Notes under the pieces: generated by a model
The model's database searches: none
What the model was told of the DNA's origin: nothing
Seen by the model: only the letters and a program-made list of their open reading frames with translations
Source of the DNA: an uncultured Sutterella sp.
GTDB taxonomy: Bacteria > Pseudomonadota > Gammaproteobacteria > Burkholderiales > Burkholderiaceae_F
DNA: 6,308 nt
Reading direction: 5' to 3'
NCBI GenBank assembly: GCA_902493085.1
Contig: CABUOH010000067.1
Span: 1-6,308 of the forward strand
Position numbers and translations under genes: made by a program
Shown here: positions 1-5,476 of the stretch, one piece after another
Layout: the number at the start of each line of letters is the position of its first letter
How positions within the stretch are numbered: position 1 is the first letter of the stretch

Positions 1-854
1 AGGCGATCGTGGGCGGTCTCGCACGCCTTGCCGACATCAACGTCGTCGTGATCGGCAACCAGAAGGGCCGCACGCTTCGCGAGCGCACCCGCCGAAACTT
101 CGGCATGGCTCGTCCCGAGGGCTACAGGAAGGCGCTTCGCCTCATGAAGCTCGCCGAGAAGTTCGGCCTGCCCGTCATCACCTTCGTCGACACCCCGGGC
201 GCCTATCCCGGCATCGACGCCGAGGAGCGCGGCCAGTCCATCGGCCACAACATTTACGCGATGGCCACCCTCAACGTGCCGATCGTCTCCTGCGTCATCG
301 GCGAGGGCGGCTCGGGCGGCGCCCTTGCCATCGCCGTCGCCGACACCGTGATGATGCTTCAGTACTCCACCTACTCGGTCATCAGTCCCGAGGGCTGCGC
401 CTCCATTCTCTTCAAGGATGCAGGCCAGGCGGCGCGCGCCGCCGAGGCGCTTGCGCTCACGGCGCCGCGACTCTCGCAGCTCGGCCTCGTCGACCGGGTG
501 CTCTCCGAGCCGCTCGGCGGCGCCCATCGCGATCCGAAGCTCATGGCCACCACGCTCAAGAAGGCGCTTGTCGACGAGCTGCGCGCCCTGATGAAGCAGG
601 ACATGCCGTCGCTTCTTGCCCGCCGCGCCGCACGACTCGAGGGCTACGGCCGCTTCGAGATTGTCGGCGGGGAAAAGCCTGCCGGCGAAGAGGCGTCCGA
701 CGCCGTGCCGCAGGCCCCGCAATCCCAGGGCGCCGCAAAGGACGAACCCGTCGAGAAGCCCTGCAGCTGCCCCTGCGCGGAAAAGACCGCCCGGGCGGCG
801 GAGCCCGCGAAGGCCGGCAAGCCTCATGCGCAGGCGACTGAAAAGACCGAATGA
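1..854 (+). CDS. accA: Acetyl-CoA carboxylase carboxyltransferase subunit alpha, 5'-truncated by the window
   Basis: Alpha subunit of the carboxyltransferase half of acetyl-CoA carboxylase. With AccD it moves the carboxyl group from carboxybiotin-BCCP to acetyl-CoA, giving malonyl-CoA for fatty acid synthesis in the cytoplasm. The frame is already open at base 3 (A-I-V-G-G-L-A-R-L), matching the middle of AccA, so roughly the first 110-120 residues lie outside the window and the GTG at 9 is not the start. Family hallmarks seen are RRNFGM..PEGYRKALRLM, DTPGAYPG (189-212), the oxyanion-type glycine run GEGGSGGA (300-323), SVISPEGCASIL (375-410) and EPLGGAHR. The usual AccA end (about 650-663) is followed by an extra tail of about 60 residues, rich in Ala, Lys, Glu and Pro, with a Cys-Ser-Cys-Pro-Cys cluster (762-776). 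E. coli AccA lacks such a tail. The gene ends at TGA 852-854, and a strong terminator follows, so it is probably the last gene of its transcript. Confidence 0.96.
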   Translation, partial: AIVGGLARLADINVVVIGNQKGRTLRERTRRNFGMARPEGYRKALRLMKLAEKFGLPVITFVDTPGAYPGIDAEERGQSIGHNIYAMATLNVPIVSCVIGEGGSGGALAIAVADTVMMLQYSTYSVISPEGCASILFKDAGQAARAAEALALTAPRLSQLGLVDRVLSEPLGGAHRDPKLMATTLKKALVDELRALMKQDMPSLLARRAARLEGYGRFEIVGGEKPAGEEASDAVPQAPQSQGAAKDEPVEKPCSCPCAEKTARAAEPAKAGKPHAQATEKTE

Positions 855-886
855 TCGGCGCTTCGCCCCGTCATCAGCCGCATCCC

Positions 887-928
887 AAAAGGCACGCACT
901 CTGTGGCGCAGAGGCGTGCCTTTTGTTT
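887..928 (+). terminator. Rho-independent terminator of accA
   Basis: AAAAGGCACGC (887-897) pairs perfectly with GCGTGCCTTTT (914-924). Past a single bulged A (898) the helix continues as CTCTG/CAGAG (899-903/909-913) around a 5-nt loop. The U-rich tail is TTTTGTTT (921-928). It starts 33 bases after the accA stop and separates accA transcription from tilS. Confidence 0.92.
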
Positions 929-1016
929 GAAGGCATCTTTCGCCGGTTGGACGCTTTGCCCGTGCGTTCTGCGGCTCTCTTCAAAGACGGCACTACCGAA
1001 GCCTCCCGCCGCCGCA

Positions 1017-1039
1017 GTACAATGATGCGTTCGTACAAT
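1017..1039 (+). promoter_or_regulatory. Possible tilS promoter: duplicated TACAAT -10-like boxes
   Basis: The heptamer GTACAAT occurs twice (1017-1023 and 1033-1039), with starts 16 bases apart, in the accA-tilS gap. TACAAT is one mismatch from the sigma70 -10 consensus. No convincing -35 box lies at the right distance from either copy. Use of the second copy would place the transcript start near 1046, giving a leader of only about 13 nt before the tilS ATG. A tilS promoter is expected here because accA ends in a strong terminator. Apart from this and the terminator, the 855-1058 gap shows nothing clear. Confidence 0.35.
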
Positions 1040-1058
1040 CACTCCCTCTCTCCCGCCC

Positions 1059-2639
1059 ATGCCCGTTCTCAAGAAACTTCAAGCGACCCGAGCCGCCCGC
1101 AAGCCTGCGGTGCGCCCCTCAAAGGCGCTCGCCGAACGCCTGACGCAGCTCGTTTCGGAATCGCTTTCGAGTGCGGCGGAGACGCTTTTGGGCGTGAAAG
1201 GCGACGAGTTTTCGCTCCAACCCCTCAATCCCGTGCGCGTGGTTGTGGCGCTCTCGGGCGGCAGGGACTCGATGGCGCTTCTCGACGTCGTCGAGAAGCT
1301 CTTTCATCGTCCCCGCCAGTATCTCATCGCACGCGTGCACGCCGTCTACGTCAACCACGGGCTCTCGCCCAATGCGGACGCCTGGGAGGCGCACTGCCGC
1401 GCGCAATGCGAAGCAAGGCGCATCCCCTTTACGCCCGTGCGCGTGACGGTCAGGCAGACGGGCGAAGGCGTCGAGGCCGCGGCCCGCGAGGTCCGCTACA
1501 GGGCGCTTGCACGCTTTGCACGCGAGGAGGCCTATGACGTCGTGCTGACGGCGCATCACGAGGACGACCGTATCGAGACCTTCCTCATGCAGTGGATGCG
1601 CGGCGCCGGTCCGGACGGCCTGGCCGCCTTTCCGAAAACGCGCGAGCTCGTCATCCCGGGGCTTGCCGCTTCCCGCAATGCGCCGCCGCTCCTTCTCGTG
1701 CGTCCTTGGAGCGGCGTCCTGAGGTGCGACATCGACCGCTATGCCAGAAGCGTCAGGCTCAGCTATGTCGAAGACGAGTCGAACGAGAGTCCCAAGTACC
1801 TGCGCAACCGCATCCGGCGCGAAGTCGTCCCCCTTTTGGAGCAGATCCGTCCGGGTTTCCGGCAGGCCGCGGCGCGCGCCGTCTCGCTCACGGCCGAAGC
1901 GGCCGAGGTGCTTCGTTCTGTAGCGCTCGACGATCTTGCCTTGTGCCGCGATGAGGCGAACCCTCATGCGCTGCACATCCCGGCGCTGCTCAAGCTTATT
2001 CCTGCCCGGCAGGCCTGGTGCCTGCGCGCATGGATGCAGGAAGAGGGCATGCCCCTTCCGAATCGGGCGCGCCTCGAGGAGGGGCTCAGGCAGATCCGGC
2101 AGAGCCACCATGATTCGCTCCTGACGCTTCAGGTTCGCACGAAGGAGATGCGCCGCTGGGGCAACCTGCTCGTCATCCGCGACGCGCTGCTCAAGCATGG
2201 CGGACAGTCTAAGGACGCCACAATCGTTTGGACGGGCGGCGAAGTCCTCCCGCTGCCCGGCTGGAACGGTTTTCTGGCCGTCATACCCTGCCGACCGGGC
2301 GAGCCCGGCGTGAGCAGCCGGCGTTTGCGCGAGGGGGCTCTTGAGGTTCGTGAGCGGCGCGGGGCGGAAAAAATGAAGCTCTGGCCCAACCGGCCGTCCA
2401 AGTATCTCAAGGAACTTTTCGCCGAGGCAGGCGTGCCCGCCTTTGAGCGCGCCGATCTTCCGCTGATTTGGCTCGACGGCGAGCTGATCTTCACGGGGGC
2501 GCTCGGGATGAACATCCGCTGCTGCGATGAGGCACGAAACGAGGACGTGCTCGTGCGTTTTGAGTTCAGGCCTCAGGCGTCGCTTCTGGGACTCGCCGCC
2601 GAGAGCTCCAACTTTGCCGACAGGCAAAAAGATCGATAA
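1059..2639 (+). CDS. tilS: tRNA(Ile)-lysidine synthetase TilS
   Basis: Cytoplasmic N-type ATP pyrophosphatase. It adenylates C34 of tRNA-Ile(CAU) and attaches lysine to form lysidine, changing decoding from AUG to AUA and charging from Met to Ile; it is essential in most bacteria. The PP-loop SGGRDS is at residues 66-71. HHEDD at 166-170, followed by ETFLMQWMRGAGPDGLAAF, matches the TilS HHxDDxxET...RGxGxxGLxxM signature. YVEDESNE and RNRIRREVVPLL close the catalytic domain, and the C-terminal TilS domain contains the typical RRGAEKMKLW and the FTGALGMN end. The length of 526 aa exceeds the 432 aa of E. coli, mostly through about 45 extra basic, helical-looking residues before the PP-loop. 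The ATG at 1059 is the first start in the open frame but has no recognisable Shine-Dalgarno (CTCCCGCCC precedes it). A later start within the N-terminal extension, such as the GTG codons at residues 18 or 46, cannot be excluded. It has its own transcription unit between two terminators. Confidence 0.95.
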   Translation: MPVLKKLQATRAARKPAVRPSKALAERLTQLVSESLSSAAETLLGVKGDEFSLQPLNPVRVVVALSGGRDSMALLDVVEKLFHRPRQYLIARVHAVYVNHGLSPNADAWEAHCRAQCEARRIPFTPVRVTVRQTGEGVEAAAREVRYRALARFAREEAYDVVLTAHHEDDRIETFLMQWMRGAGPDGLAAFPKTRELVIPGLAASRNAPPLLLVRPWSGVLRCDIDRYARSVRLSYVEDESNESPKYLRNRIRREVVPLLEQIRPGFRQAAARAVSLTAEAAEVLRSVALDDLALCRDEANPHALHIPALLKLIPARQAWCLRAWMQEEGMPLPNRARLEEGLRQIRQSHHDSLLTLQVRTKEMRRWGNLLVIRDALLKHGGQSKDATIVWTGGEVLPLPGWNGFLAVIPCRPGEPGVSSRRLREGALEVRERRGAEKMKLWPNRPSKYLKELFAEAGVPAFERADLPLIWLDGELIFTGALGMNIRCCDEARNEDVLVRFEFRPQASLLGLAAESSNFADRQKDR

Positions 2640-2681
2640 CGGGACGGGCGACGAGGCGGATGTTGCAGTGGTGGACGGTCG

Positions 2682-2728
2682 AGTCTTTCAGCGGCGTTCG
2701 GACGCTTCGAAGAAGACTGGATTTTTTT
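2682..2728 (+). terminator. Probable intrinsic terminator after tilS
   Basis: AGTCTT (2682-2687) pairs with AAGACT (2713-2718), enclosing a smaller GCGT-TCGG-ACGC hairpin (2694-2705). After GGA comes a run of seven T (2722-2728). It lies 43 bases after the tilS stop. The internal loops make it less ideal than the terminators after accA and the tRNA. The T run may also overlap the upstream part of the tRNA promoter. Confidence 0.5.
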
Positions 2729-2746
2729 CTGCCGGCTATGTAGAAT
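2718..2746 (+). promoter_or_regulatory. Possible promoter of tRNA-Ser
   Basis: TAGAAT (2741-2746) is a good -10 match. It stands about 20 bases before the mature tRNA 5' end and follows TATG. The hexamer 17 bases upstream, TGGATT (2718-2723), matches the -35 consensus at only three positions. The call rests mainly on the -10 box and on its position in front of the tRNA. Confidence 0.35.
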
Positions 2747-2765
2747 TCAAACCTCAACCAGAAAC

Positions 2766-2853
2766 GGAAGTGTGGCAGAGTGGTTGAATGCACTGGTCTT
2801 GAAAACCAGCGAGGGGCAACTCTTCGTGGGTTCGAATCCCACCGCTTCCGCCA
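2766..2853 (+). tRNA. tRNA-Ser, anticodon UGA (reads UCA and related codons)
   Basis: A complete 88-nt class II tRNA. The acceptor GGAAGTG (2766-2772) pairs with CGCTTCC (2843-2849), with one G-U pair. G73 (2850) is the serine discriminator, and CCA (2851-2853) is encoded. The anticodon stem CTGGT/ACCAG (2793-2797/2805-2809) carries loop CTTGAAA with anticodon TGA at 2800-2802. A long variable arm (GAGGGGCAACTCTTC) is typical of Ser tRNAs. The T arm GTGGG-TTCGAAT-CCCAC spans 2826-2842. Accessory DNA begins just downstream, and tRNA-Ser genes are common island integration sites. No second copy of the tRNA 3' end is visible in this window. Confidence 0.98.
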
Positions 2854-2918
2854 ATAATCGTTGCGGCAGAAGGCTTCAAGAGAAGTCGGTTGGTTTTGCC
2901 CCAATTTTTTCAAAAAGG

Positions 2919-2951
2919 AAGCCCCGAGGGAGATCCCCCCGGGGCTTTTTT
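2919..2951 (+). terminator. Rho-independent terminator after tRNA-Ser
   Basis: AAGCCCCG (2919-2926) pairs with CGGGGCTT (2940-2947), extendable inward by GGG/CCC, and is followed by a T run (2946-2951). It lies about 65 bases past the tRNA 3' end and ends the tRNA-Ser transcript. Confidence 0.9.
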
Positions 2952-2976
2952 GCGCTTTCAGTCTATCACCCGAGCA

Positions 2977-3012
2977 ACCTTGCTTCAAGCGTCTCCAGAG
3001 ACGCGACCTTGC
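2977..3012. repeat. Hairpin flanked by a direct heptamer repeat
   Basis: A perfect 6-bp stem, GCGTCT/AGACGC with loop CCAG (2989-3004), lies between two copies of ACCTTGC (2977-2983 and 3006-3012). The second copy sits inside the palindrome CTTGCAAG (3008-3015). There is no T run and no reading frame around it. Function unknown; it may be chance. Nothing else is recognisable between 2952 and 3055. Confidence 0.3.
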
Positions 3013-3055
3013 AAGAGCGGGCGGGAACGGTGGACTCGGATCAGGTGTGACAAGC

Positions 3056-3084
3056 AAAAAAAGCCCCCGGCAGTGCCGAGGGCT
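3056..3084 (-). terminator. Minus-strand intrinsic terminator (distal of a tandem pair)
   Basis: AGCCC (3062-3066) pairs with GGGCT (3080-3084), and the inner helix CGGC/GCCG (3068-3071/3075-3078) closes an AGT loop. On the minus strand the stem is followed by seven T (complement of 3056-3062). On the + strand no T run follows, so it works leftward. It faces the tRNA-Ser terminator, so the two insulate convergent transcription. Confidence 0.8.
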
Positions 3085-3085
3085 A

Positions 3086-3123
3086 GAAAAAGCAAAGCCC
3101 CGAAGGTTTTCACCGACGGGGCT
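3086..3123 (-). terminator. Minus-strand intrinsic terminator (proximal of a tandem pair)
   Basis: AGCCCCG (3096-3102) pairs with CGGGGCT (3117-3123), and GGT/ACC (3105-3107/3112-3114) extends the helix around TTTC. The minus-strand tail reads TTTGCTTTTT. It stands 12 bases before a second terminator in the same direction. The gene that it served is probably the truncated minus-strand frame ending at 3228. Confidence 0.75.
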
Positions 3124-3132
3124 GAAATGTCG

Positions 3133-3162
3133 CTACGGTCGATTGCAATCTCGGTTCCGTAG
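3133..3162. other. Stem-loop with an internal 10-bp palindrome, unknown role
   Basis: CTACGG (3133-3138) and CCGTAG (3157-3162) form a perfect inverted repeat enclosing the perfect palindrome GATTGCAATC (3141-3150). It lies between the minus-strand gene stump and the tandem minus-strand terminators. It could be part of a structured 3' UTR, a small RNA, or a DNA-binding site. No family was recognised. Confidence 0.4.
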
Positions 3163-3182
3163 AGGCCTTCCCTAGGAAAGGA

Positions 3183-3209
3183 CTTTAAACGAGTCTGGCG
3201 AACCAGACT
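3183..3209 (-). terminator. Weak minus-strand hairpin with UUCG tetraloop
   Basis: AGTCTGG (3192-3198) pairs perfectly with CCAGACT (3203-3209). Read on the minus strand the loop is TTCG, a very stable tetraloop. Only CGTTTAAAG follows, so as a terminator it is weak. It starts 18 bases past the stop of the minus-strand stump and may stabilise the 3' end of that message. Confidence 0.4.
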
Positions 3210-3227
3210 GTGCCACTTCAGAAACTA

Positions 3228-3404
3228 TCACAGAATGTCCCTGAAGTCAAATACCTGGAAGGTACCGTTTTCAACCTTTGCCGAGCCTGTGACGCCATAT
3301 CCTGCGAGAATTCCTGTGAAGATTTCGCACATGGTGCCGGCGGGCAACGTCAGATAGTTGTATTCGCGCTTCCCGTCCTCGCCATCTTTGCATAGAAGCG
3401 GGAG
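3228..3404 (-). pseudogene. C-terminal stump of an unidentified minus-strand gene
   Basis: An open frame of about 58 codons runs on the minus strand from the element's left end to a TGA at 3228-3230, with no start codon of its own near the boundary (a TAG at 3405-3407 lies just inside the element). It reads ...KDGEDGKREYNYLTLPAGTM, then CEIFTGILAGYGVTGSA and ends in FQVFDFRDIL. The composition is protein-like, with alternating hydrophobic and polar residues that suggest a beta-rich C-terminal domain. Terminators in the same direction follow. The family was not recognised. It lacks the NNDxHxKN catalytic loop that should follow the hipA fragment on the far side of the element, so it is probably from a different gene cut off by the insertion or a linked deletion. 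The alternative is chance open frame. Confidence 0.45.
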
Positions 3405-3413
3405 CTAGCAACT

Positions 3414-3443
3414 GTTTTGCAAAACATGGCTAATTGTGTTAGC
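3414..3443. repeat. Left-end palindromes, candidate TnpA binding sites
   Basis: Two adjacent symmetric sequences lie just inside the left end: the perfect 12-bp palindrome GTTTTGCAAAAC (3414-3425), and the inverted repeat GCTAA-TTGTG-TTAGC (3429-3443). With the 21-bp palindrome that follows they form a continuous block of dyad symmetry. IS607-family recombinases are known to bind multiple sites at the element ends, so binding by TnpA is a reasonable inference. Confidence 0.55.
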
Positions 3444-3445
3444 AT
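3417..3445 (+). promoter_or_regulatory. Possible tnpA promoter in the left end
   Basis: TTGCAA (3417-3422) and TAGCAT (3440-3445) each match sigma70 -35 and -10 boxes at four of six positions, with a 17-bp spacer. Both overlap the left-end palindromes, so bound TnpA would block transcription. A start near 3452 would leave the second ATG (3455) almost leaderless and exclude the first ATG (3446). Confidence 0.35.
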
Positions 3446-3464
3446 ATGCTCATTATGAGCATAT
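3444..3464. promoter_or_regulatory. 21-bp perfect palindrome over the tnpA start, candidate operator
   Basis: ATATGCTCAT (3444-3453) and ATGAGCATAT (3455-3464) are exact reverse complements around a single central T. The repeat covers both possible tnpA start codons (3446 and 3455). It could be an operator for autorepression by the MerR-like domain of TnpA, an mRNA hairpin hiding the starts, or part of the recombination site. Confidence 0.6.
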
Positions 3465-4075
3465 ATAAGATCGGTCAGTTCGCTAAATTGGTTCGCCGAA
3501 CACCGGCTACGATCCGCCGGTGGGAGGCTGAGGGAAAGATCACCAGCAAGCGTCTTCCTTCCGGACACAGGTATTTTGATGATTCAGACTTGCGTGCGGT
3601 GATGGGCGTCAAAGCTGAACACCGGGTTACGGTTGTCTATTGCAGAGTCAGCTGCAAGGGTCAGAAGCCGGATTTGGATCGCCAGCTTGAGTCCATGCAG
3701 ATGTGGGCGGTGGGCAGTGGAACGGTGGTCGATGAGTGGATTACGGAAATCGGCGGCGGCATGAATTTCAAGCGGCCCAAGTTTCTGGCTCTTATAGACA
3801 GAATTTGCCGTGGTGAAATTAGCCGTCTGATCGTTGCCCATAAGGATCGACTGGTGCGCTTCGGCTTCGAACTCATTCGTCACATTTGTGACGAGCATGA
3901 CTGCGAGCTCATCGTCGTCAACCAGATCAGACTTTCTCCGGAAAAAGAGATGGTTGACGACATGTTGGCCATTGTTCATACATTCAGCTGCCGACTTTAT
4001 GGCATGCGCAAGTACGAAAAGAACCTAAAGGAAGATTACCCCGACGTAACCAAGACAACCGTTGAACTGGATTGA
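3446..4075 (+). CDS. tnpA: IS607-family serine recombinase (transposase TnpA)
   Basis: Catalyses excision and insertion of the element by serine recombination, probably through a circular intermediate, without target duplication. Residues 5-55 form a MerR/excisionase-like winged helix-turn-helix (YKIGQFAKLV, TPATIRRWEAEGKI, SGHRYFDDSDL). Residues 60-200 are the resolvase-type catalytic domain. Its active-site segment VVYCRVSCKGQKPDLDRQ contains Arg67 and the predicted nucleophile Ser69, and GGGMNFKRPKF and IVAHKDRLVRFGFEL match conserved IS607 segments. The length of 209 aa is normal for the family. Two starts are possible (3446, or 3455 giving 206 aa). Neither has a clear Shine-Dalgarno, and both lie inside a 21-bp palindrome. 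The gene ends 6 nt before tnpB, suggesting co-transcription and translational coupling. All key residues are present, so activity is likely. Confidence 0.93.
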   Translation: MLIMSIYKIGQFAKLVRRTPATIRRWEAEGKITSKRLPSGHRYFDDSDLRAVMGVKAEHRVTVVYCRVSCKGQKPDLDRQLESMQMWAVGSGTVVDEWITEIGGGMNFKRPKFLALIDRICRGEISRLIVAHKDRLVRFGFELIRHICDEHDCELIVVNQIRLSPEKEMVDDMLAIVHTFSCRLYGMRKYEKNLKEDYPDVTKTTVELD

Positions 4076-4081
4076 TTTCTC

Positions 4082-5476
4082 ATGAGCACCACCGTCAACA
4101 TTACCCGCATCGTCTACGCAACAGCGACATCGAAGGAAGATTTCGATGTCCTTGCTCGTCATGCCAAAGCCGTCGGCTGGCTGAGAAAGGACTTGTGGCA
4201 TCGTTTCGGCGGGAAGGCGATCATGCAGCTCCCTTTCAAGGATATCCGCTGCAAAACCACTCGCTTGTATGAAAATTTGAGTGAGATGAGCTTTGGAAAG
4301 ATCGACGGCACTGTGCGCAATGAGTCGATCAAGGACATTCTCAACGACATCAAGGCCTGCAAGGCCGCGGCGATTGAAATGATGAAGGGGAAGATTTCGG
4401 CCCGCCTGGTTTACGAAGGCATACCTGAGAAGGAGCGGAAGACTGAACTCTCCAAGAGGATGCGCTTGATTCAAACGGGGAGCTACGAGAAGGATCCATT
4501 TCTGCATCGTACGGTCAGGAACTGTTTCAAGCATGGTCAAGGACATGCCGACAATCAATTCGTTGTCCGCTCCGACAAGCACATTGAAGAAATCCGGATG
4601 ATCAACGGCAGGAATGTGTTGGTCATCAAGCTTCGGCTATGTGGTAAATATCTGGAATTGCACTGCAATTCCAACGGAACGAATGTGAATCTTGCAAACA
4701 CGAATCTTCGCATCATTCTTGATCACGATCGAGTTTGCGTTCATTATGCGGCCACTAAAACATGTTCTCGTCCGTGCGGCACTAAGGAAGCCGGCATCGA
4801 CAAGGGATATACGGAAGCGGTCGTTGACAGCAACAAGAAGCATTACGGAACGAATTTCGGAAAGATCCTGACGGAGTATTCCGATCGAAACGATCGGATC
4901 ATGCGAAACCGCAACAAACTCTTCGCGCTCGCCCAAAAGCATGAGGCCAACGGCAATCATGCGAAGGCTCAACGGATTCGCGCCAACAATTTAGGGAAAA
5001 ACAAAATTGAGGGAATGCGAGCAAGGTTTCGCAATCGCATCAAGGACATAGCATTCAAAACGGCTCATGCCCTGGCAGATGAATACGGGCATATCGTGTC
5101 GGAAGATCTGACATGGGGCATGGCGCCGAACAAATGGAGAAGTAAAGGAAAAACCTACAATCGCCGCATGAGTGGCTGGGCGAAGGGCTCCCTGACGGGT
5201 GCTCTGAAAACTGTTTTCCTGCAGCGCGGTGTTTATCACGATGAGGTGAACGCTGCGTACACATCGCAAATTGATAGTCGGACCAAGCGTCTTGAAGGCA
5301 CGAGGAAAGGCGATCGTTTTACCGGCGTTGACGGGGTTGTGTTGCAGGCCGACGAGAATGCTGCTCTGAACATCCTGGACAGATTCTACGATACTCAAAT
5401 TTCAAGGTACGCCACGAAAGAAGAGGTGAAGAGAATCCTGCTCGGACGTCTCTCCGGTGCAACTGAGCATCAATAG
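4082..5476 (+). CDS. tnpB: TnpB, RNA-guided RuvC-type nuclease of the IS607 element (zinc-ribbon-less variant)
   Basis: TnpB proteins are omegaRNA-guided DNA nucleases, ancestors of Cas12, that cut element-free target sites and so help keep the element. This copy has 464 aa. Residues up to about 225 form the RNA and target-recognition part. The RuvC core carries GIDKGY (Asp240), IVSEDLTW (Glu341) and QADENAALNIL (Asp424), so the D/E/D triad is intact. Between motifs II and III the usual CxxC...CxxC zinc ribbon is replaced by TSQIDSRTKRLEGTRKGDRF with no cysteine. A separate Cys228-x3-Cys232 pair precedes motif I. Because the replacement segment is well formed (TSQ, GDRF, DGVVLQAD), I infer a natural subfamily, not decay. 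The ATG at 4082 follows the tnpA stop by 6 nt and lacks a good Shine-Dalgarno. The 3' end overlaps hairpins of the probable omegaRNA. Confidence 0.92.
   Translation: MSTTVNITRIVYATATSKEDFDVLARHAKAVGWLRKDLWHRFGGKAIMQLPFKDIRCKTTRLYENLSEMSFGKIDGTVRNESIKDILNDIKACKAAAIEMMKGKISARLVYEGIPEKERKTELSKRMRLIQTGSYEKDPFLHRTVRNCFKHGQGHADNQFVVRSDKHIEEIRMINGRNVLVIKLRLCGKYLELHCNSNGTNVNLANTNLRIILDHDRVCVHYAATKTCSRPCGTKEAGIDKGYTEAVVDSNKKHYGTNFGKILTEYSDRNDRIMRNRNKLFALAQKHEANGNHAKAQRIRANNLGKNKIEGMRARFRNRIKDIAFKTAHALADEYGHIVSEDLTWGMAPNKWRSKGKTYNRRMSGWAKGSLTGALKTVFLQRGVYHDEVNAAYTSQIDSRTKRLEGTRKGDRFTGVDGVVLQADENAALNILDRFYDTQISRYATKEEVKRILLGRLSGATEHQ

Noticed and set aside
616..930. 104-residue Arg/Pro-rich + strand frame over the accA tail
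   Set aside because: It is an out-of-frame reading of GC-rich accA and it runs through the accA terminator.
1119..2627. 502-residue open frame antisense to tilS
   Set aside because: It is the mirror of a high-GC gene. The + strand frame carries all the TilS motifs, while the antisense protein shows no recognisable domain.
2566..3057. 163-residue minus-strand frame across the tRNA
   Set aside because: It runs through tRNA-Ser and its terminator and gives the spurious peptide typical of tRNA-Ser genes.
2772..3175. Several + strand frames between the tRNA and the element
   Set aside because: They translate tRNA, terminator and hairpin sequence, overlap in different frames, and lack ribosome binding sites or protein-like composition.
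3166..3181. Near-palindrome around CCTAGG as an element end
   Set aside because: It is imperfect, has no partner elsewhere in the window, and lies outside the inferred IS607 boundaries.
3210..3395. 61-residue + strand frame
   Set aside because: It is a shadow of the more protein-like minus-strand stump and has no Shine-Dalgarno.
3350..3568. 72-residue minus-strand frame crossing the element's left end
   Set aside because: It crosses the left end and is antisense to the helix-turn-helix region of tnpA. It lies in a different frame from the more protein-like stump ending at 3228.
4025..4582. 185-residue minus-strand frame
   Set aside because: It is antisense to the end of tnpA and the start of tnpB, and shows no family features.
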